From NCBI GenBank assembly GCA_024235635.1, contig JACKMA010000002.1, positions 496,001 through 560,000 of the forward strand: a stretch of 64,000 bases of DNA. The letters are read 5' to 3'. The stretch is from Zoogloeaceae bacterium (GTDB lineage Bacteria > Pseudomonadota > Gammaproteobacteria > Burkholderiales > Rhodocyclaceae). The notes below the pieces were generated by a model. It was not told the DNA's origin and ran no database searches. It was given only the letters and a program-made list of their open reading frames with translations. This document shows positions 45,905-55,657 of the stretch, one piece after another. The stretch's first letter is position 1; each line of letters opens with the position of its first letter. The translations under genes and the position numbers were made by a program.

Positions 45905-46612
45905 TCAGCCTTCGCCGGCCGGCGCCTCCGGGCGCGGCAGCCACAGGGCGCCGTCGATCTTCTCGAGATAGGCTTGGTGGATCGCGATCTCGTCGGCGCT
46001 CGCCCGCAGCACCTTCACGGGCGGGCGCTGGCCACCCCAGCCGCCTCCGGGCTCGCCGAGGGCCGGGTCGTCCTCGAGCGCGATCATCAGGCTTTCCTGG
46101 CCACGGGTCATCGCCAGATACACGTCGGCCAGCAGTTCAGCGTCGAGCAAGGCGCCGTGCAAGGTGCGGTGGGCGTTGGCCACCTCGTAGCGCTCGCACA
46201 GGGCGTCGAGGGAGGCCTTCTTGCCCGGGTGCTGCTCCTTGGCCATCTTCAGCGTATCGATCACACCGGCGCACAGCTCGGCGAGCTTCGGCCGCCCGAT
46301 GCGGTCGAGTTCGTGATCGAGGAAGCCGACGTCGAAGCTCGCGTTGTGGATCACCAGTTCGGCGTCGCGCACGAAGTTCTCGAAATCGATGGCGACGTCG
46401 GGGAAGCGCGGCTTGTCGGCGAGAAACTCGTTGGTGATGCCATGGACGGCGATGGCGCCGGCATCGACCTCGCGCTCCGGGTTGATATAGACGTGGTAGT
46501 GGCGGCCGGTGAGCTGGCGGTTGGCGAGTTCGACGCAGCCGATCTCGATCACCCGGTCACCGTTGCGCCATTCGAGGCCGGTGGTCTCGGTGTCGAGCAC
46601 GATCTGGCGCAT
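45905..46612 (-). CDS. dnaQ: DNA polymerase III epsilon subunit
   Basis: This 235-residue 3'-5' exonuclease has ExoI VLDTETTGLE, ExoII HNASFDVGFLDHEL and ExoIII HRTLHGALLDAELLADVYL motifs in place. It gives proofreading to the replicative polymerase. Its ATG overlaps the rnhA stop by one base, the usual rnhA-dnaQ order of proteobacteria. Confidence 0.96.
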   Translation of the reverse strand: MRQIVLDTETTGLEWRNGDRVIEIGCVELANRQLTGRHYHVYINPEREVDAGAIAVHGITNEFLADKPRFPDVAIDFENFVRDAELVIHNASFDVGFLDHELDRIGRPKLAELCAGVIDTLKMAKEQHPGKKASLDALCERYEVANAHRTLHGALLDAELLADVYLAMTRGQESLMIALEDDPALGEPGGGWGGQRPPVKVLRASADEIAIHQAYLEKIDGALWLPRPEAPAGEG

Positions 46613-47082
46613 CAGCCGAGCTCCTCCACCGGGCGCCCGCTGGCCCGAGCGGCCTCGGCGCCGCGCCGGGCGAGCTCGTCGGCGCGCTCGTTCTCGGCGT
46701 GGCCGGCATGGCCCTTGACCCACAGCCACTCGACCTGGTGGCGCGCCGCGGTCTCGTCGAGGCGACGCCACAGGTCGGCGTTCTTGACCGGCGACTTGGA
46801 GGCGGTCTTCCAGCCGCGCGCCTTCCAGCCGTGGATCCACTCCGAGATGCCCTTCTGCACGTACTGGCTGTCGGTATGGACGCGGGCCTCGACCGGCCGC
46901 TTGAGCAGGTCGAGGGCGCGGATCACCGCCATCAGCTCCATGCGGTTGTTGGTGGTGGCAGGTTCGCCGCCCCAGATTTCCTTCTCGTGTCCGCCGGCAC
47001 GCAGGATCGCGCCCCAGCCACCGGGGCCCGGGTTGCCGCTGCAGGCACCGTCGGTAAAGATGTCCACCGCATCAGGACTCAC
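46612..47082 (-). CDS. rnhA: Ribonuclease HI
   Basis: A 156-residue enzyme with all four acidic active-site residues (DGACSGNPGPGGW, MELMAVIRAL, VHTDSQYV, ADELARRG). It cleaves RNA in RNA-DNA hybrids. The GTG start overlaps the end of the methyltransferase gene, with a GTGA junction. Confidence 0.96.
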   Translation of the reverse strand: MSPDAVDIFTDGACSGNPGPGGWGAILRAGGHEKEIWGGEPATTNNRMELMAVIRALDLLKRPVEARVHTDSQYVQKGISEWIHGWKARGWKTASKSPVKNADLWRRLDETAARHQVEWLWVKGHAGHAENERADELARRGAEAARASGRPVEELG

Positions 47083-47810
47083 TGTTCGATTGCTTCCTTT
47101 CGTTGTTTCTGGACGGCCGGCGCCAGACGCTTGGCCGGCGCCTTGGTCGAGCGCCAGCGCGGCATGATCAGGCGCATGCCGCGTACCCGCTTGACGGCCT
47201 GCAGCAGATAGACCCCGCCGACGAACGGCCACCAGCGATCGCCCGCCTTGTCCATGAAGGACCAGCGCTGGATCCAGCGCGGATCGGTGACGGCCGGGCC
47301 GTAGCAGCCGAAGGCGCCGGCCTGGGTCTTGAGGCTCAACAGGGTCAGCCAGTCCTTCAGGCGGGGCACCGACAGGTACTGGCCCTGCCACGGGTAGTGG
47401 TGGCGGCGCGCCAGCCGCCGGCGCAGCCCCCACAGGCTGTAGGGGTTGAAGCCGGTGACGACGACGCTGCCCTCGGGCACCAGCACCCGTTCGACCTCAC
47501 GCAGCACCTGGTGCGGCTGCGGCGAGAACTCGAGCACGTGCGGCAGCACGACGAGATCGATGCTGGCCGAATCGAACGGCAGTTCCCAGGCGCAGGCACG
47601 CACGGCGATGCCGGCCGCCGGGGGCTCGTCGCAGCGCACACGCCACGGCATGCGGTTGCTGCGCAGGAAATCGCAGCAGGGCAGGCCGATCTGGACCGCG
47701 TTGAAGCCGAAGATGTCGGCCACGACCTGATCCACGCGCGCCTGCTCCCAGGCAAAGACGTAGTTTCCCTGGGGGCTCTGGAGCCAGTCTTCGATCTCGG
47801 TGATTGACAT
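47079..47810 (-). CDS. Class I SAM-dependent methyltransferase
   Basis: A 243-residue protein with a Methyltransf_11-like core (LPFDSASIDLVVLPHVLEF, then EVERVLVPEGSVVVTGFNPYSLW). This type is commonly found just upstream of rnhA and divergent from gloB in beta- and gammaproteobacteria. The N-terminal SAM loop is degenerate. The substrate is unknown. Confidence 0.85.
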   Translation of the reverse strand: MSITEIEDWLQSPQGNYVFAWEQARVDQVVADIFGFNAVQIGLPCCDFLRSNRMPWRVRCDEPPAAGIAVRACAWELPFDSASIDLVVLPHVLEFSPQPHQVLREVERVLVPEGSVVVTGFNPYSLWGLRRRLARRHHYPWQGQYLSVPRLKDWLTLLSLKTQAGAFGCYGPAVTDPRWIQRWSFMDKAGDRWWPFVGGVYLLQAVKRVRGMRLIMPRWRSTKAPAKRLAPAVQKQRKEAIEQ

Positions 47811-47838
47811 CGCTGGAGAGTGCTACAAAATCGGCGGC

Positions 47839-48585
47839 ATGGAGATTATCCCCCTTCCCGCTTTTTCCGATAACTATCTTTGGCTGATCCACGACGGCCG
47901 CCATGCGGTCGCCGTCGATCCTGGCGACGACGGCCCGGTGGCGCGCGCGCTGGACGAGCGCGGATTGACGCTCGCGGCGATCCTGATCACGCATCATCAC
48001 GGCGACCACACCGGCGGCATCGCCGCCCTGGCCCGGCCCGGCATGCCGGTCTATGGTCCGGCCGCCGAAGCGATCGCGGGCGTCACCCATCCGCTGGCCG
48101 ACGGTGATCGGGTGGTGATCGACGCGCCGGCCCTGTCGCTGCAGGTGATCGCGGTGCCGGGCCATACCCGCGGGCACATCGCCTATGTCGGCGAGGGCAT
48201 GCTGTTTTGCGGCGATACGCTGTTCAATGGCGGCTGCGGCCGGCTGTTCGAAGGCACGCCGGCGCAGATGCACGCGTCGCTCGCGCGGCTGTCCGCCCTG
48301 CCGGGCGACACCCGGCTCTATTGCGCCCACGAATACACCCTCGCCAACCTCGAATTCGCACTGGCTGCGGAGCCGGACAATCCCGATCGCGATCGCTATC
48401 GCGAGCGCTGCCGCGCATTGCGCGACGAGGGGCGACCGACGCTGCCGACCGATATCGCCACCCAGCGCGCAATCAACCCGTTCCTGCGCTGCGATTCGCC
48501 GTCGCTGCGCGCGAAGCTGTCGATGACCGATGCGCCGGACGAACGGGTGTTCGCCGAATTGCGGGCCTGGAAGGATCGCTTCTGA
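47839..48585 (+). CDS. gloB: Hydroxyacylglutathione hydrolase (glyoxalase II)
   Basis: This 248-residue metallo-beta-lactamase-fold enzyme has the metal motif THHHGDHTGG, GHTRGHIAY, GDTLFNGGCGRLFEG and HEYTLANLEFAL. It hydrolyses S-lactoylglutathione to lactate and glutathione. The ATG at 47839 is favoured over 47800, which would add 13 unaligned residues. It is divergent from the methyltransferase gene. Confidence 0.96.
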   Translation: MEIIPLPAFSDNYLWLIHDGRHAVAVDPGDDGPVARALDERGLTLAAILITHHHGDHTGGIAALARPGMPVYGPAAEAIAGVTHPLADGDRVVIDAPALSLQVIAVPGHTRGHIAYVGEGMLFCGDTLFNGGCGRLFEGTPAQMHASLARLSALPGDTRLYCAHEYTLANLEFALAAEPDNPDRDRYRERCRALRDEGRPTLPTDIATQRAINPFLRCDSPSLRAKLSMTDAPDERVFAELRAWKDRF

Positions 48586-48633
48586 CCGCCGGCGCGGCGC
48601 TGCCCGTGTGCCGGTTCAGCGCTTGATACCGGG

Positions 48634-49623
48634 TCAGCCGTTGAGCGCGTCGGCGCGCGCCGGCAGCGGCGCGGCGGTGACCTCGCCGCTGTTGCACACG
48701 CGGTTTCGCCCCTGGCGCTTGGCGCCGTAGAGCGCGCGGTCGGCACCATCGACCAGGGCATCCGGGCCGTTGGCATCGCGCGCCGGCCTGGCGGACGCGA
48801 CACCGATGCTGACGGTGACGACGTCGGCCGCCTGCGAATGCCCATGGGTGATGCCGAGTTGTTCGATGGCGTCACGCAGGCTCTCGCCGACCCGCTCGGC
48901 GCCAGCCTCGTCGGTCTGTGGCAGCAGCACCACGAACTCTTCGCCGCCGAAGCGGGCAACCATGTCGCCCGGGCGACGCAACTGGGCATCGAGGGTGCGG
49001 GCGACCGCCTTCAGGCATTCGTCGCCGAGCTGGTGACCGTAGTTGTCATTGAACTGCTTGAAGTAGTCCACATCGACCAGCAGCAATGCCATCGGCGCCT
49101 GGTTACGGGCGGCGCGACGCCATTCCTTGGCCAGCGCGTCGTCGAAGCTGCGCCGGTTGGCGATGCCGGTGAGTCCATCCACCGCCGACAGCCGCTTCAG
49201 CTCGCGATTGGCCTCGTCGAGCTTGCGCGTCAGCACCAGCAGCGAATAGCGCATCTGGGCGATACGCTGCATCGCACGGATCTTGGCGCCCAGCACCATC
49301 TCGGAGACCGGCTTGATCAGATAGTCGTCGCCGCCGGCCTCGATCCCCTTTTCGAGGTCGGTGTCGCTGGTGCGGGCACTCAGGAAGATGATCGGCGTCC
49401 ACTCGGCGTTGCGCTCGAGTTGGCGGATGCGGCGGGCCACTTCGAAACCGTCGATGCCGGGCATGATGATGTCGAGCAGCACGAGATCGGGCTTGTCCTT
49501 GCGGAAAGCCTCGATGCCGGACTCACCGTCACGAGCATGCCGGGTCTCGAAACCCATCTTGCCCAGCTGCTGGCACACCACTATCGCACTGGTGACCGTG
49601 TCTTCGATGACTAATGCCTTCAT
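48634..49623 (-). CDS. Response regulator with GGDEF domain (PleD-like diguanylate cyclase)
   Basis: The 329-residue protein has an N-terminal receiver domain (phospho-acceptor Asp in LVLLDIIMPG; Lys in YLIKPVSE), a helical linker, and a GGDEF domain carrying FGGEEFVVLL with the upstream DVDYFKQFND metal-binding block. It should make cyclic di-GMP when phosphorylated. An RxxD-type inhibitory site was not identified. The start is ATG 49623; the longer open frame upstream has biased composition and no homology. Confidence 0.93.
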   Translation of the reverse strand: MKALVIEDTVTSAIVVCQQLGKMGFETRHARDGESGIEAFRKDKPDLVLLDIIMPGIDGFEVARRIRQLERNAEWTPIIFLSARTSDTDLEKGIEAGGDDYLIKPVSEMVLGAKIRAMQRIAQMRYSLLVLTRKLDEANRELKRLSAVDGLTGIANRRSFDDALAKEWRRAARNQAPMALLLVDVDYFKQFNDNYGHQLGDECLKAVARTLDAQLRRPGDMVARFGGEEFVVLLPQTDEAGAERVGESLRDAIEQLGITHGHSQAADVVTVSIGVASARPARDANGPDALVDGADRALYGAKRQGRNRVCNSGEVTAAPLPARADALNG

Positions 49624-49882
49624 CCATCCTCGGGACGCAAATCCCGACCGCACTCGAATTTCATTCAGCTTAGCGCAAGACCCGGCTGCCACCGGCCGAA
49701 TCTGAGACGGTTTTTTACCGTATTCCAGTCTTTTGGCGGGTGTCGCGAACCCCCCTGCTGCCGGTACACTCATCGTGGCCCTGCCGCTGCCGACGGACGC
49801 CAGCAAGCGCGTCCCGGATGGATGCGCGGCGGCGGATGGATGGCTAGAATCGGGCAGGCCCGAACCGAACGACGAGGTTTGA

Positions 49883-51178
49883 ATGAGGCGTCTTCGCCTG
49901 CTGTCGCTGTTGCTGTGCCTGCTACTGCCGCTGACGGCACGGGCCGGTGCCGGCATGGACGGCGAAGACGGCGAGGCCCCGGCAGCCGCACCGGAGGCCG
50001 GCCAGGCGGTCGCCTTGACCGCACCGGCCGACCACGCCGACAGCGACGGCGGCGCCGACATGCCGCCGGCGCTCGACGTGCCCGAATTGTTGCCGTGGGT
50101 ACCGACGATCGATCTCACCAACGACGCAATCGACATCTGGGACCGGATTCGTCGCGGTTTCGGCATGCCCGATCTGGTCTCGGAAGAGGTCGATCGCCAG
50201 GAGATCGCCTACCTCAGCCATCCGGCCTACCTCGACCGCGCCTTTGCGCGCGCCCGCCCATTTCTCTACCACATCGTGGCCGAACTGGAAGCACGCGGCA
50301 TGCCGACCGAGCTGGCCCTGCTGCCGATGGTCGAGAGCGCCTTCAACCCACGCGCGTACTCACGCTCGCGCGCCGCCGGCCTGTGGCAGTTCATCCCCAG
50401 CACCGGCCGCCTGTTCAAGCTCGAACAGAACGCCTGGGTGGACGAGCGGCGCGACGTCGTGGCGTCGACCGATGCGGCGCTCGACTATCTGCAGTACGTC
50501 TATGAGCGGCATGGCGACTGGCACCTGGCGCTGGCCTCCTACAACTGGGGCGAAGGCGCCGTCGCGCGGGCACTGCGCAAGAACCGCGATGCCGGCAAGC
50601 CGATGGAATACGCGCACCTGACGATGCCGAGCGAGACACGGCTGTACGTGCCGAAGCTGCAGGCCTTGAAGAACATCGTCGCTCAGCCCGAACTGTTCGG
50701 ATTCGAACTGCCCTACGTCGCCAACAAGACCCATTTTGCGACGATCGGCAGTCCGCCCGGCATCGATCTGGCGACCGCCGCGGAATTCGCAGACATCACG
50801 ATCGAGGAATTCGTCGAACTCAATCCCGCCTTCAAGCGCCCGGTGATTCCCGACGGCACCCAGCCCATCGTACTGCCGGCCGATCGCGTCGATACCTTCC
50901 GCGCCAATGTGGCCCTGTCGGGCGATGCCGCGACCCGGTGGCGCAGCTATTCGGTGCGAAAATCCGACACCCTGAGCGCACTCGCCAGCCGTTTCGGATC
51001 GACGCCGACGGTGCTGGCCGAAGTCAACGGCATCGGTGTTCGCAGCCGTCTCCGACCCGGGTCGACCTTGCTGGTTCCGGTCGGCGACGACGCCGAGTCC
51101 GCGTTGCGGGCTGCGCGGGTGCTGCCCGACGAGCCCAAGTTCAAGAAGCGCAAGCGCTACCGCCGCCGCAGCCGATGA
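49883..51178 (+). CDS. mltD: Membrane-bound lytic murein transglycosylase D
   Basis: This 431-residue exported enzyme has a signal peptide (LLSLLLCLLLPLTARA), an SLT domain (about 130-270) with catalytic Glu in PMVESAFNPRAYSRS and the following AAGLWQFIPSTGR block, and one clear C-terminal LysM repeat (YSVRKSDTLSALASRFG). It cleaves peptidoglycan. The tail KKRKRYRRRSR is strongly basic. There is no Cys lipobox, so membrane anchoring through lipid is doubtful. Confidence 0.93.
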   Translation: MRRLRLLSLLLCLLLPLTARAGAGMDGEDGEAPAAAPEAGQAVALTAPADHADSDGGADMPPALDVPELLPWVPTIDLTNDAIDIWDRIRRGFGMPDLVSEEVDRQEIAYLSHPAYLDRAFARARPFLYHIVAELEARGMPTELALLPMVESAFNPRAYSRSRAAGLWQFIPSTGRLFKLEQNAWVDERRDVVASTDAALDYLQYVYERHGDWHLALASYNWGEGAVARALRKNRDAGKPMEYAHLTMPSETRLYVPKLQALKNIVAQPELFGFELPYVANKTHFATIGSPPGIDLATAAEFADITIEEFVELNPAFKRPVIPDGTQPIVLPADRVDTFRANVALSGDAATRWRSYSVRKSDTLSALASRFGSTPTVLAEVNGIGVRSRLRPGSTLLVPVGDDAESALRAARVLPDEPKFKKRKRYRRRSR

Positions 51179-51317
51179 GCTCGAACGCGGGCGTGCGGCT
51201 GGTCGAGCCCCGCAGAATGTAAAATAGCATGTCTGTGTGAAAATTTCCCATTGACGATCGTCGATGGGCCTCCCTACGATGTTGCACCGATGACACCGAC
51301 GACGGACCCCACCCAGC

Positions 51318-51406
51318 GGCCGTGTCGCGGTAGCTGGGTCGCACGCCGTGCCCATGGGGTCGGCTTGCCTCCCGGGCCTAACGCCCGTTTGCCTGGTTAC
51401 CTGGAG
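51318..51406 (+). promoter_or_regulatory. Candidate structured leader upstream of the DUF1800 gene
   Basis: The last 90 bases before the gene contain, in order, CGCACGCC, GGGTCGGCTTGCC, CCCGGGCCTAAC and GCCTGGTTACC. These resemble in order the CGCAC, GGACGCAAAGCC, CCGGCCTAA and GCCGGGTTACC blocks of the cyclic-di-GMP-I (GEMM) riboswitch, but the GGGCAAACC block is missing. It could be a diverged riboswitch, another structured RNA, or chance in GC-rich DNA. Confidence 0.25.
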
Positions 51407-51414
51407 GAGTCATC

Positions 51415-53190
51415 ATGCAGTCCCATCATCGCTTTGCGGTCGAGGCCTGTGCTCGGCCGTTTTCCCCGCGCAGTCGCGGCACACCGCGGCAGGGTGCGCC
51501 GTTCGCCCGAGTACGTTCGGCGGCCGCAGCGCTCAGCGTCGCGTTTGCCACGCTGGCGGCCGGCATCACGTCGGCCCACGCCCAAACCGCCTGTGACAGC
51601 CCACTGGCGGCCAGCGGCGCCGTCGCACGTTTCCTGACGCAAGCCACCTTCGGCCCGACCAAGGAAGACATCTGCGCGCTCGCGCGCATGGTCGAGCGCG
51701 AAGGCAGCGAAGCCAAGGCCTTCGAGGCCTGGATCGACCAGCAGCTGAACCTGTCGACGACGCCGCTGGCCGATCACTTCGATCCCGACAGCGGCAACTA
51801 TCAGCACAGCCTGTCGCGTCGCCTGGCCTGGTTCGAAGCCGCCGTCGGCGCGCCCGATCAATTGCGCCAGCGTCTCGCGTTCGCGCTCAGCGAGTTGTTC
51901 GTGGTCTCGGAAAAGGACGGAACCCTGTCGCGGCGCGATGGCCAGGTCGGCCTGCAGCGCTACTACAACATGCTGCTGGCCAATGCCTTCGGCGACTATC
52001 GCGAGCTGATCGAGCGGGTCACCTTCGATCCGGTCATGGGGCACTACCTGACCGTCGTGCGCAGCCAGGCGGCCACCGGCCCCGATGGCGCCCAGCCGGA
52101 CGAGAACTACGCCCGCGAGATCCTGCAGCTGATGTCGATCGGTCTCGACCTGCTCCGCCCCAACGGCCAGCCGCGGCTCGACCGCGCCGGCAACCGGATA
52201 CCGACCTTCGATCAGGACACGATCCTCGCTTTCGCGCGCGCCTTCACCGGGCTCAACTACGACCTCGGCGAGGTCGGCGACAACCCCTGTCGCGGCTGGG
52301 CCGGTCGCGGCACCGACTTCACGCGGCCGATGGTGCTGTGCGAGCGCTTCCACGACCAGGGCGAGAAGCGCCTGCTGGCCGAATCGTCTGCGGCCGCGAT
52401 CATCCCGGCAGGACAGGGCGCAGCGCGCGACATCCGCGACGCCCTCGACAACATCGCAGCGCATCCGAACGTGGCCCCGTTCATTGCCCGGCGCCTGATC
52501 GAACGCTTCGTCTCCAGCAATCCGAGCCCGGCCTACATCCGCCGCGTCGCCGACGCCTTCGACAACAGCGGCGGCAAGCTCGGCGCCACCGTCAAGGCGG
52601 TGCTGCTCGACGACGAGGCGCGCAGCGAGCGCATCGCCGATCGCGACTACGCGGGCAAGATGCGCGAACCGCTGCTGCTGGTCACCGGGCTATGGCGGGC
52701 CTTCGACGGCTCGCTCGAGGGGCTCGATCCGCGCATCGCCCGCATCGAGCCCTTCGGCCAGAGCCCGCAGGCCTCGCCATCGGTGTTCAACTTTTTCCAA
52801 CCCGAGTACCAGCCCGCGATCGACACATCGACGGTGCGCCTGCCGGCCTACATAGCGGACAGCGGGCTGTACGCGCCGGAGCTGCAGGTGATGACCGAAC
52901 TGGCGACGATCCAGACGCACAACGACCTGCGCGTGCTGATCCACGGCAACGCCAATCAGGTACCGCTGATGCTCGACGACGAGCTGGCGATGCTCAGGCG
53001 CACGCCGGAGGAACTGGTGACCCATCTCGACCAACTGCTGTTGGCCGGGACGATGTCCGAGGCATTGCGCGCGGCGATCGCGAAAGTGATCGAGTCGCCG
53101 GCGAGCAACAGCGACTGGCCGTTGCGCCAGCGCCTGTACGACATCCTCTACCTCATCGTCACTTCCCCCGAATTCGCGGTCCAGCGCTGA
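51415..53190 (+). CDS. DUF1800-family exported protein
   Basis: A 591-residue protein with an N-terminal export signal (about 25-56, ending TSAHA before QTACD) and DUF1800 hallmarks: ARFLTQATFGPTKEDI, LRQRLAFALSELFVVS, DENYAREILQLMSIGL, FTRAFTGLNY-like FARAFTGLNY, and KMREPLLLV. The role of the family is not firmly established. It is nearly always paired with DUF1501, as here, and both are probably periplasmic or surface proteins. GGAGGAG precedes the ATG. Confidence 0.88.
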   Translation: MQSHHRFAVEACARPFSPRSRGTPRQGAPFARVRSAAAALSVAFATLAAGITSAHAQTACDSPLAASGAVARFLTQATFGPTKEDICALARMVEREGSEAKAFEAWIDQQLNLSTTPLADHFDPDSGNYQHSLSRRLAWFEAAVGAPDQLRQRLAFALSELFVVSEKDGTLSRRDGQVGLQRYYNMLLANAFGDYRELIERVTFDPVMGHYLTVVRSQAATGPDGAQPDENYAREILQLMSIGLDLLRPNGQPRLDRAGNRIPTFDQDTILAFARAFTGLNYDLGEVGDNPCRGWAGRGTDFTRPMVLCERFHDQGEKRLLAESSAAAIIPAGQGAARDIRDALDNIAAHPNVAPFIARRLIERFVSSNPSPAYIRRVADAFDNSGGKLGATVKAVLLDDEARSERIADRDYAGKMREPLLLVTGLWRAFDGSLEGLDPRIARIEPFGQSPQASPSVFNFFQPEYQPAIDTSTVRLPAYIADSGLYAPELQVMTELATIQTHNDLRVLIHGNANQVPLMLDDELAMLRRTPEELVTHLDQLLLAGTMSEALRAAIAKVIESPASNSDWPLRQRLYDILYLIVTSPEFAVQR

Positions 53191-53218
53191 AGCGGCGCGT
53201 CGACCAGGAGAACACATC

Positions 53219-54646
53219 ATGTCGAATGCCAATTTTTCGCGCCGGCAGTTCCTCAGCGGCTGCGCGGCGATGGGTGCGGCCGGGGCGAGTGCCACGCTGG
53301 CCAACCTCTTCCACGTCGGGCAGGCGGTCGCGGCAACATCCACCGCTTCCGACTACAAGGCGCTGGTCTGCGTCTTTCTGCTCGGCGGGAACGACTCGTT
53401 CAACATGCTCGTCCCGCTCGGGGCGGCTTACGGCGACTACGCGTCGGCACGGGGCGCGATCGCGGTACCGGAGGCTTCGGCGATCGCCATCGACAGCGCC
53501 GGCTATGCCGGTCGCAACGACGACCATCGCGCCTTCGGCCTGCACCCGGCGCTCGGCGCGGGTGCGGCCAACGGCGGTCTGTCGGCCCTGTACGAGGGCG
53601 GCAGCATGGCCCTGCTGGCGAACGTCGGCACCCTGCTCGAGCCGATCCGTGACGCCGACGAGTACAAGGCCGGCACATCCCGTCTGCCGTCCTACCTGTT
53701 CGCCCACAACCACCAGCAACTGCAGTGGCAGACTGCCGACGGCAGTGCCGGCGTCCAGGCTGCCGCCGGCTGGGGCGGCCGGCTCGCGGAGGAGATGATC
53801 CGTCACAACGCCAACGACGGCACGCTGTTGCCGGAGCTGTCGATGAACATCTCGCTGGCCGGACAGCACGCCTTCCTCGGCGCGGACAGCGTGATCCCGT
53901 ATGCGATGAGTGCCAGTGGCGTCGAGCGCCTGGTGGTGCCCGGGGCCGACGGCGGCATCCGCCAGAGCAGTTTGAGGCGTACCCTGCTCGGGCTGCTCGG
54001 CGTGCCCAACCATCTGATGGCCGACCACCTGGCCGCCACCAAGCAGCGTGCCTACGATGTGGCCGAGATGCTCTCGGGCCTCTACGACGACACCGCGGTC
54101 GACACCACCCGATACCCTGCGGAGAGCAGCCTGGGCGCCCAGTTGCAGTCGGTCGCGCGGATGATCGACATCAGCCGCAACACCCTCGGCGTGCGTCGCC
54201 AGATCTACCTGTGCACCCTCGGCGGCTGGGACACCCACGCCGACCAGACTGTGCGCCAGGGGGCGCTGCTGGCGGAACTCGGGCAAGCGCTACATGGGTT
54301 CCACGCGACCACCCGCGCGATGGGCATCGGCCACGAAGTCACCACCTTCACCGGCTCGGATTTCGGTCGCACCTTCAACAGCAACGGCGACGGCAGCGAC
54401 CACGGCTGGGGCGGTCACCAGATCATCGTCGGCGACGCCGTCGCCGGTGGCGACATCTATGGCCAGGTGCCCGAGCTGCGGCTCGGCTCGGCCCTCGATA
54501 CCGGCCGCGGTCGCTTCATTCCGACCACTTCGGTGGATCAGTACGCCGCCACCCTGGCCCGCTGGTTCGGTGCCGCCGACATCGCCACGGTGATGCCGAA
54601 CATCGCCAGCTTCGCAAGCGCCGACGTCGGCTTCATGCGCGGCTGA
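53219..54646 (+). CDS. DUF1501-family exported protein (Tat substrate-like)
   Basis: The 475-residue partner of the DUF1800 protein. It starts with a Tat-type signal (SRRQFLSGCAAMGAAG, cleaved near residue 40) and carries the DUF1501 blocks VCVFLLGGNDSFNMLVPL, LGGWDTHADQ and TFTGSDFGRTFNSNGDGSDH, with the latter resembling sulfatase/alkaline-phosphatase-type metal motifs. It follows the DUF1800 gene after 28 bp with AGGAG upstream. Function is unproven in the family. Confidence 0.88.
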   Translation: MSNANFSRRQFLSGCAAMGAAGASATLANLFHVGQAVAATSTASDYKALVCVFLLGGNDSFNMLVPLGAAYGDYASARGAIAVPEASAIAIDSAGYAGRNDDHRAFGLHPALGAGAANGGLSALYEGGSMALLANVGTLLEPIRDADEYKAGTSRLPSYLFAHNHQQLQWQTADGSAGVQAAAGWGGRLAEEMIRHNANDGTLLPELSMNISLAGQHAFLGADSVIPYAMSASGVERLVVPGADGGIRQSSLRRTLLGLLGVPNHLMADHLAATKQRAYDVAEMLSGLYDDTAVDTTRYPAESSLGAQLQSVARMIDISRNTLGVRRQIYLCTLGGWDTHADQTVRQGALLAELGQALHGFHATTRAMGIGHEVTTFTGSDFGRTFNSNGDGSDHGWGGHQIIVGDAVAGGDIYGQVPELRLGSALDTGRGRFIPTTSVDQYAATLARWFGAADIATVMPNIASFASADVGFMRG

Positions 54647-54962
54647 GCGTCGTCGCAGCGGAGCGCTTTTCGGGCACGCGTCTGCGACGGAGCACCGCTG
54701 GGCGCGGCGATGTCGCCGCGCCCGGCGGCCCGCTTGCGGCGCGTCGTCGCGATGGCCGCTCGCGCGACGCCGCGCCGGCACGCCCGCTATGTGCTCCCGC
54801 AGCGTCGTTCGAGTGGCCGGAGACCGCGTTCGGCCGGCTAGAATGAAAATGTGGGAGTGTTGCCGCAAGGCAAGACTCCGCAGCGTACTGCGACCCACCT
54901 GCGCGCTCGCCCCCGGCGCTCAATCCGGTCCCGCAGTGAGACCACTGTCGAGGGAGATGTCC
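54647..54962. other. 316-bp spacer before the hemerythrin gene
   Basis: Very GC-rich, without a supported gene. The GAGGGAG ribosome binding site of the next gene lies at its end. Confidence 0.5.
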
Positions 54963-55526
54963 ATGGCCGAACCACTTGCCCTATGGCATGCAGATCACGT
55001 CGTCTTTGCGCGACTTCTGGACTTGTTCGAAACCCAGATCGTCGCTTTCCACGCCGGGGAGCGTCCGAATTACGAACTGATGACCGACATCGTCGATTAC
55101 CTGCAGCAGTACGGCGACCGCTTCCATCACCCGCGTGAGGAAGCGGCCTTCAACTGCCTGGTCGAGCGGGATCCGGCGATGCGCCTGCCGGTCAATCGGC
55201 TGTTGCAGGAACACCGCGTCATCGCCCGCGCGGGCGAAGAGGTGCTGGGCCTGCTGAGGGAGATTGCCGACGACGTCATGACCGAGCGCGCCGCCGTCGA
55301 GGCGGCGGCCGATACCTATCTGGTCTACTACCGGCATCACCTGTCGACCGAGGAGGCCAAGGTGATGCCGCGGGCCAAGGAGCGGCTCACGGTCGAGGAC
55401 TGGGCCGCTGCCGGCGAAGCCGTTCACGACATCCACGATCCGCTTGCCGGGGTGGACTTCGACGGGCGCTATCGTGAGCTGCGCAAGTTCATCGCGCTTC
55501 ACCCGAGCCGGAAGCGCGAGGCGTAG
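54963..55526 (+). CDS. Hemerythrin-like HHE-domain protein
   Basis: This 187-residue protein forms a four-helix diiron-type bundle. Likely ligands are in LWHADHVVF, YGDRFHHPREEAAF, LLQEHRVIAR and YYRHHLSTEEAKVMP. Such proteins bind oxygen or nitric oxide or protect iron enzymes. ATG 54963 is preferred because GAGGGAG is six bases upstream; an ATG at 54957 is too close to that site. Its position next to the nif genes fits a role in oxygen handling, which is speculative. Confidence 0.88.
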   Translation: MAEPLALWHADHVVFARLLDLFETQIVAFHAGERPNYELMTDIVDYLQQYGDRFHHPREEAAFNCLVERDPAMRLPVNRLLQEHRVIARAGEEVLGLLREIADDVMTERAAVEAAADTYLVYYRHHLSTEEAKVMPRAKERLTVEDWAAAGEAVHDIHDPLAGVDFDGRYRELRKFIALHPSRKREA

Positions 55527-55657
55527 GAGCGCCGCGGCGCGGCCGGGTGAGCCCGGGATCGGGACGTCCCGCTGCGTGGCCTCGCACGCGAAATCCGGCC
55601 AAGCCGCGAACGCGGGTCGCCGGCGCGACTGGCGCCGACGCGCCCGCGCGGGTCGCT

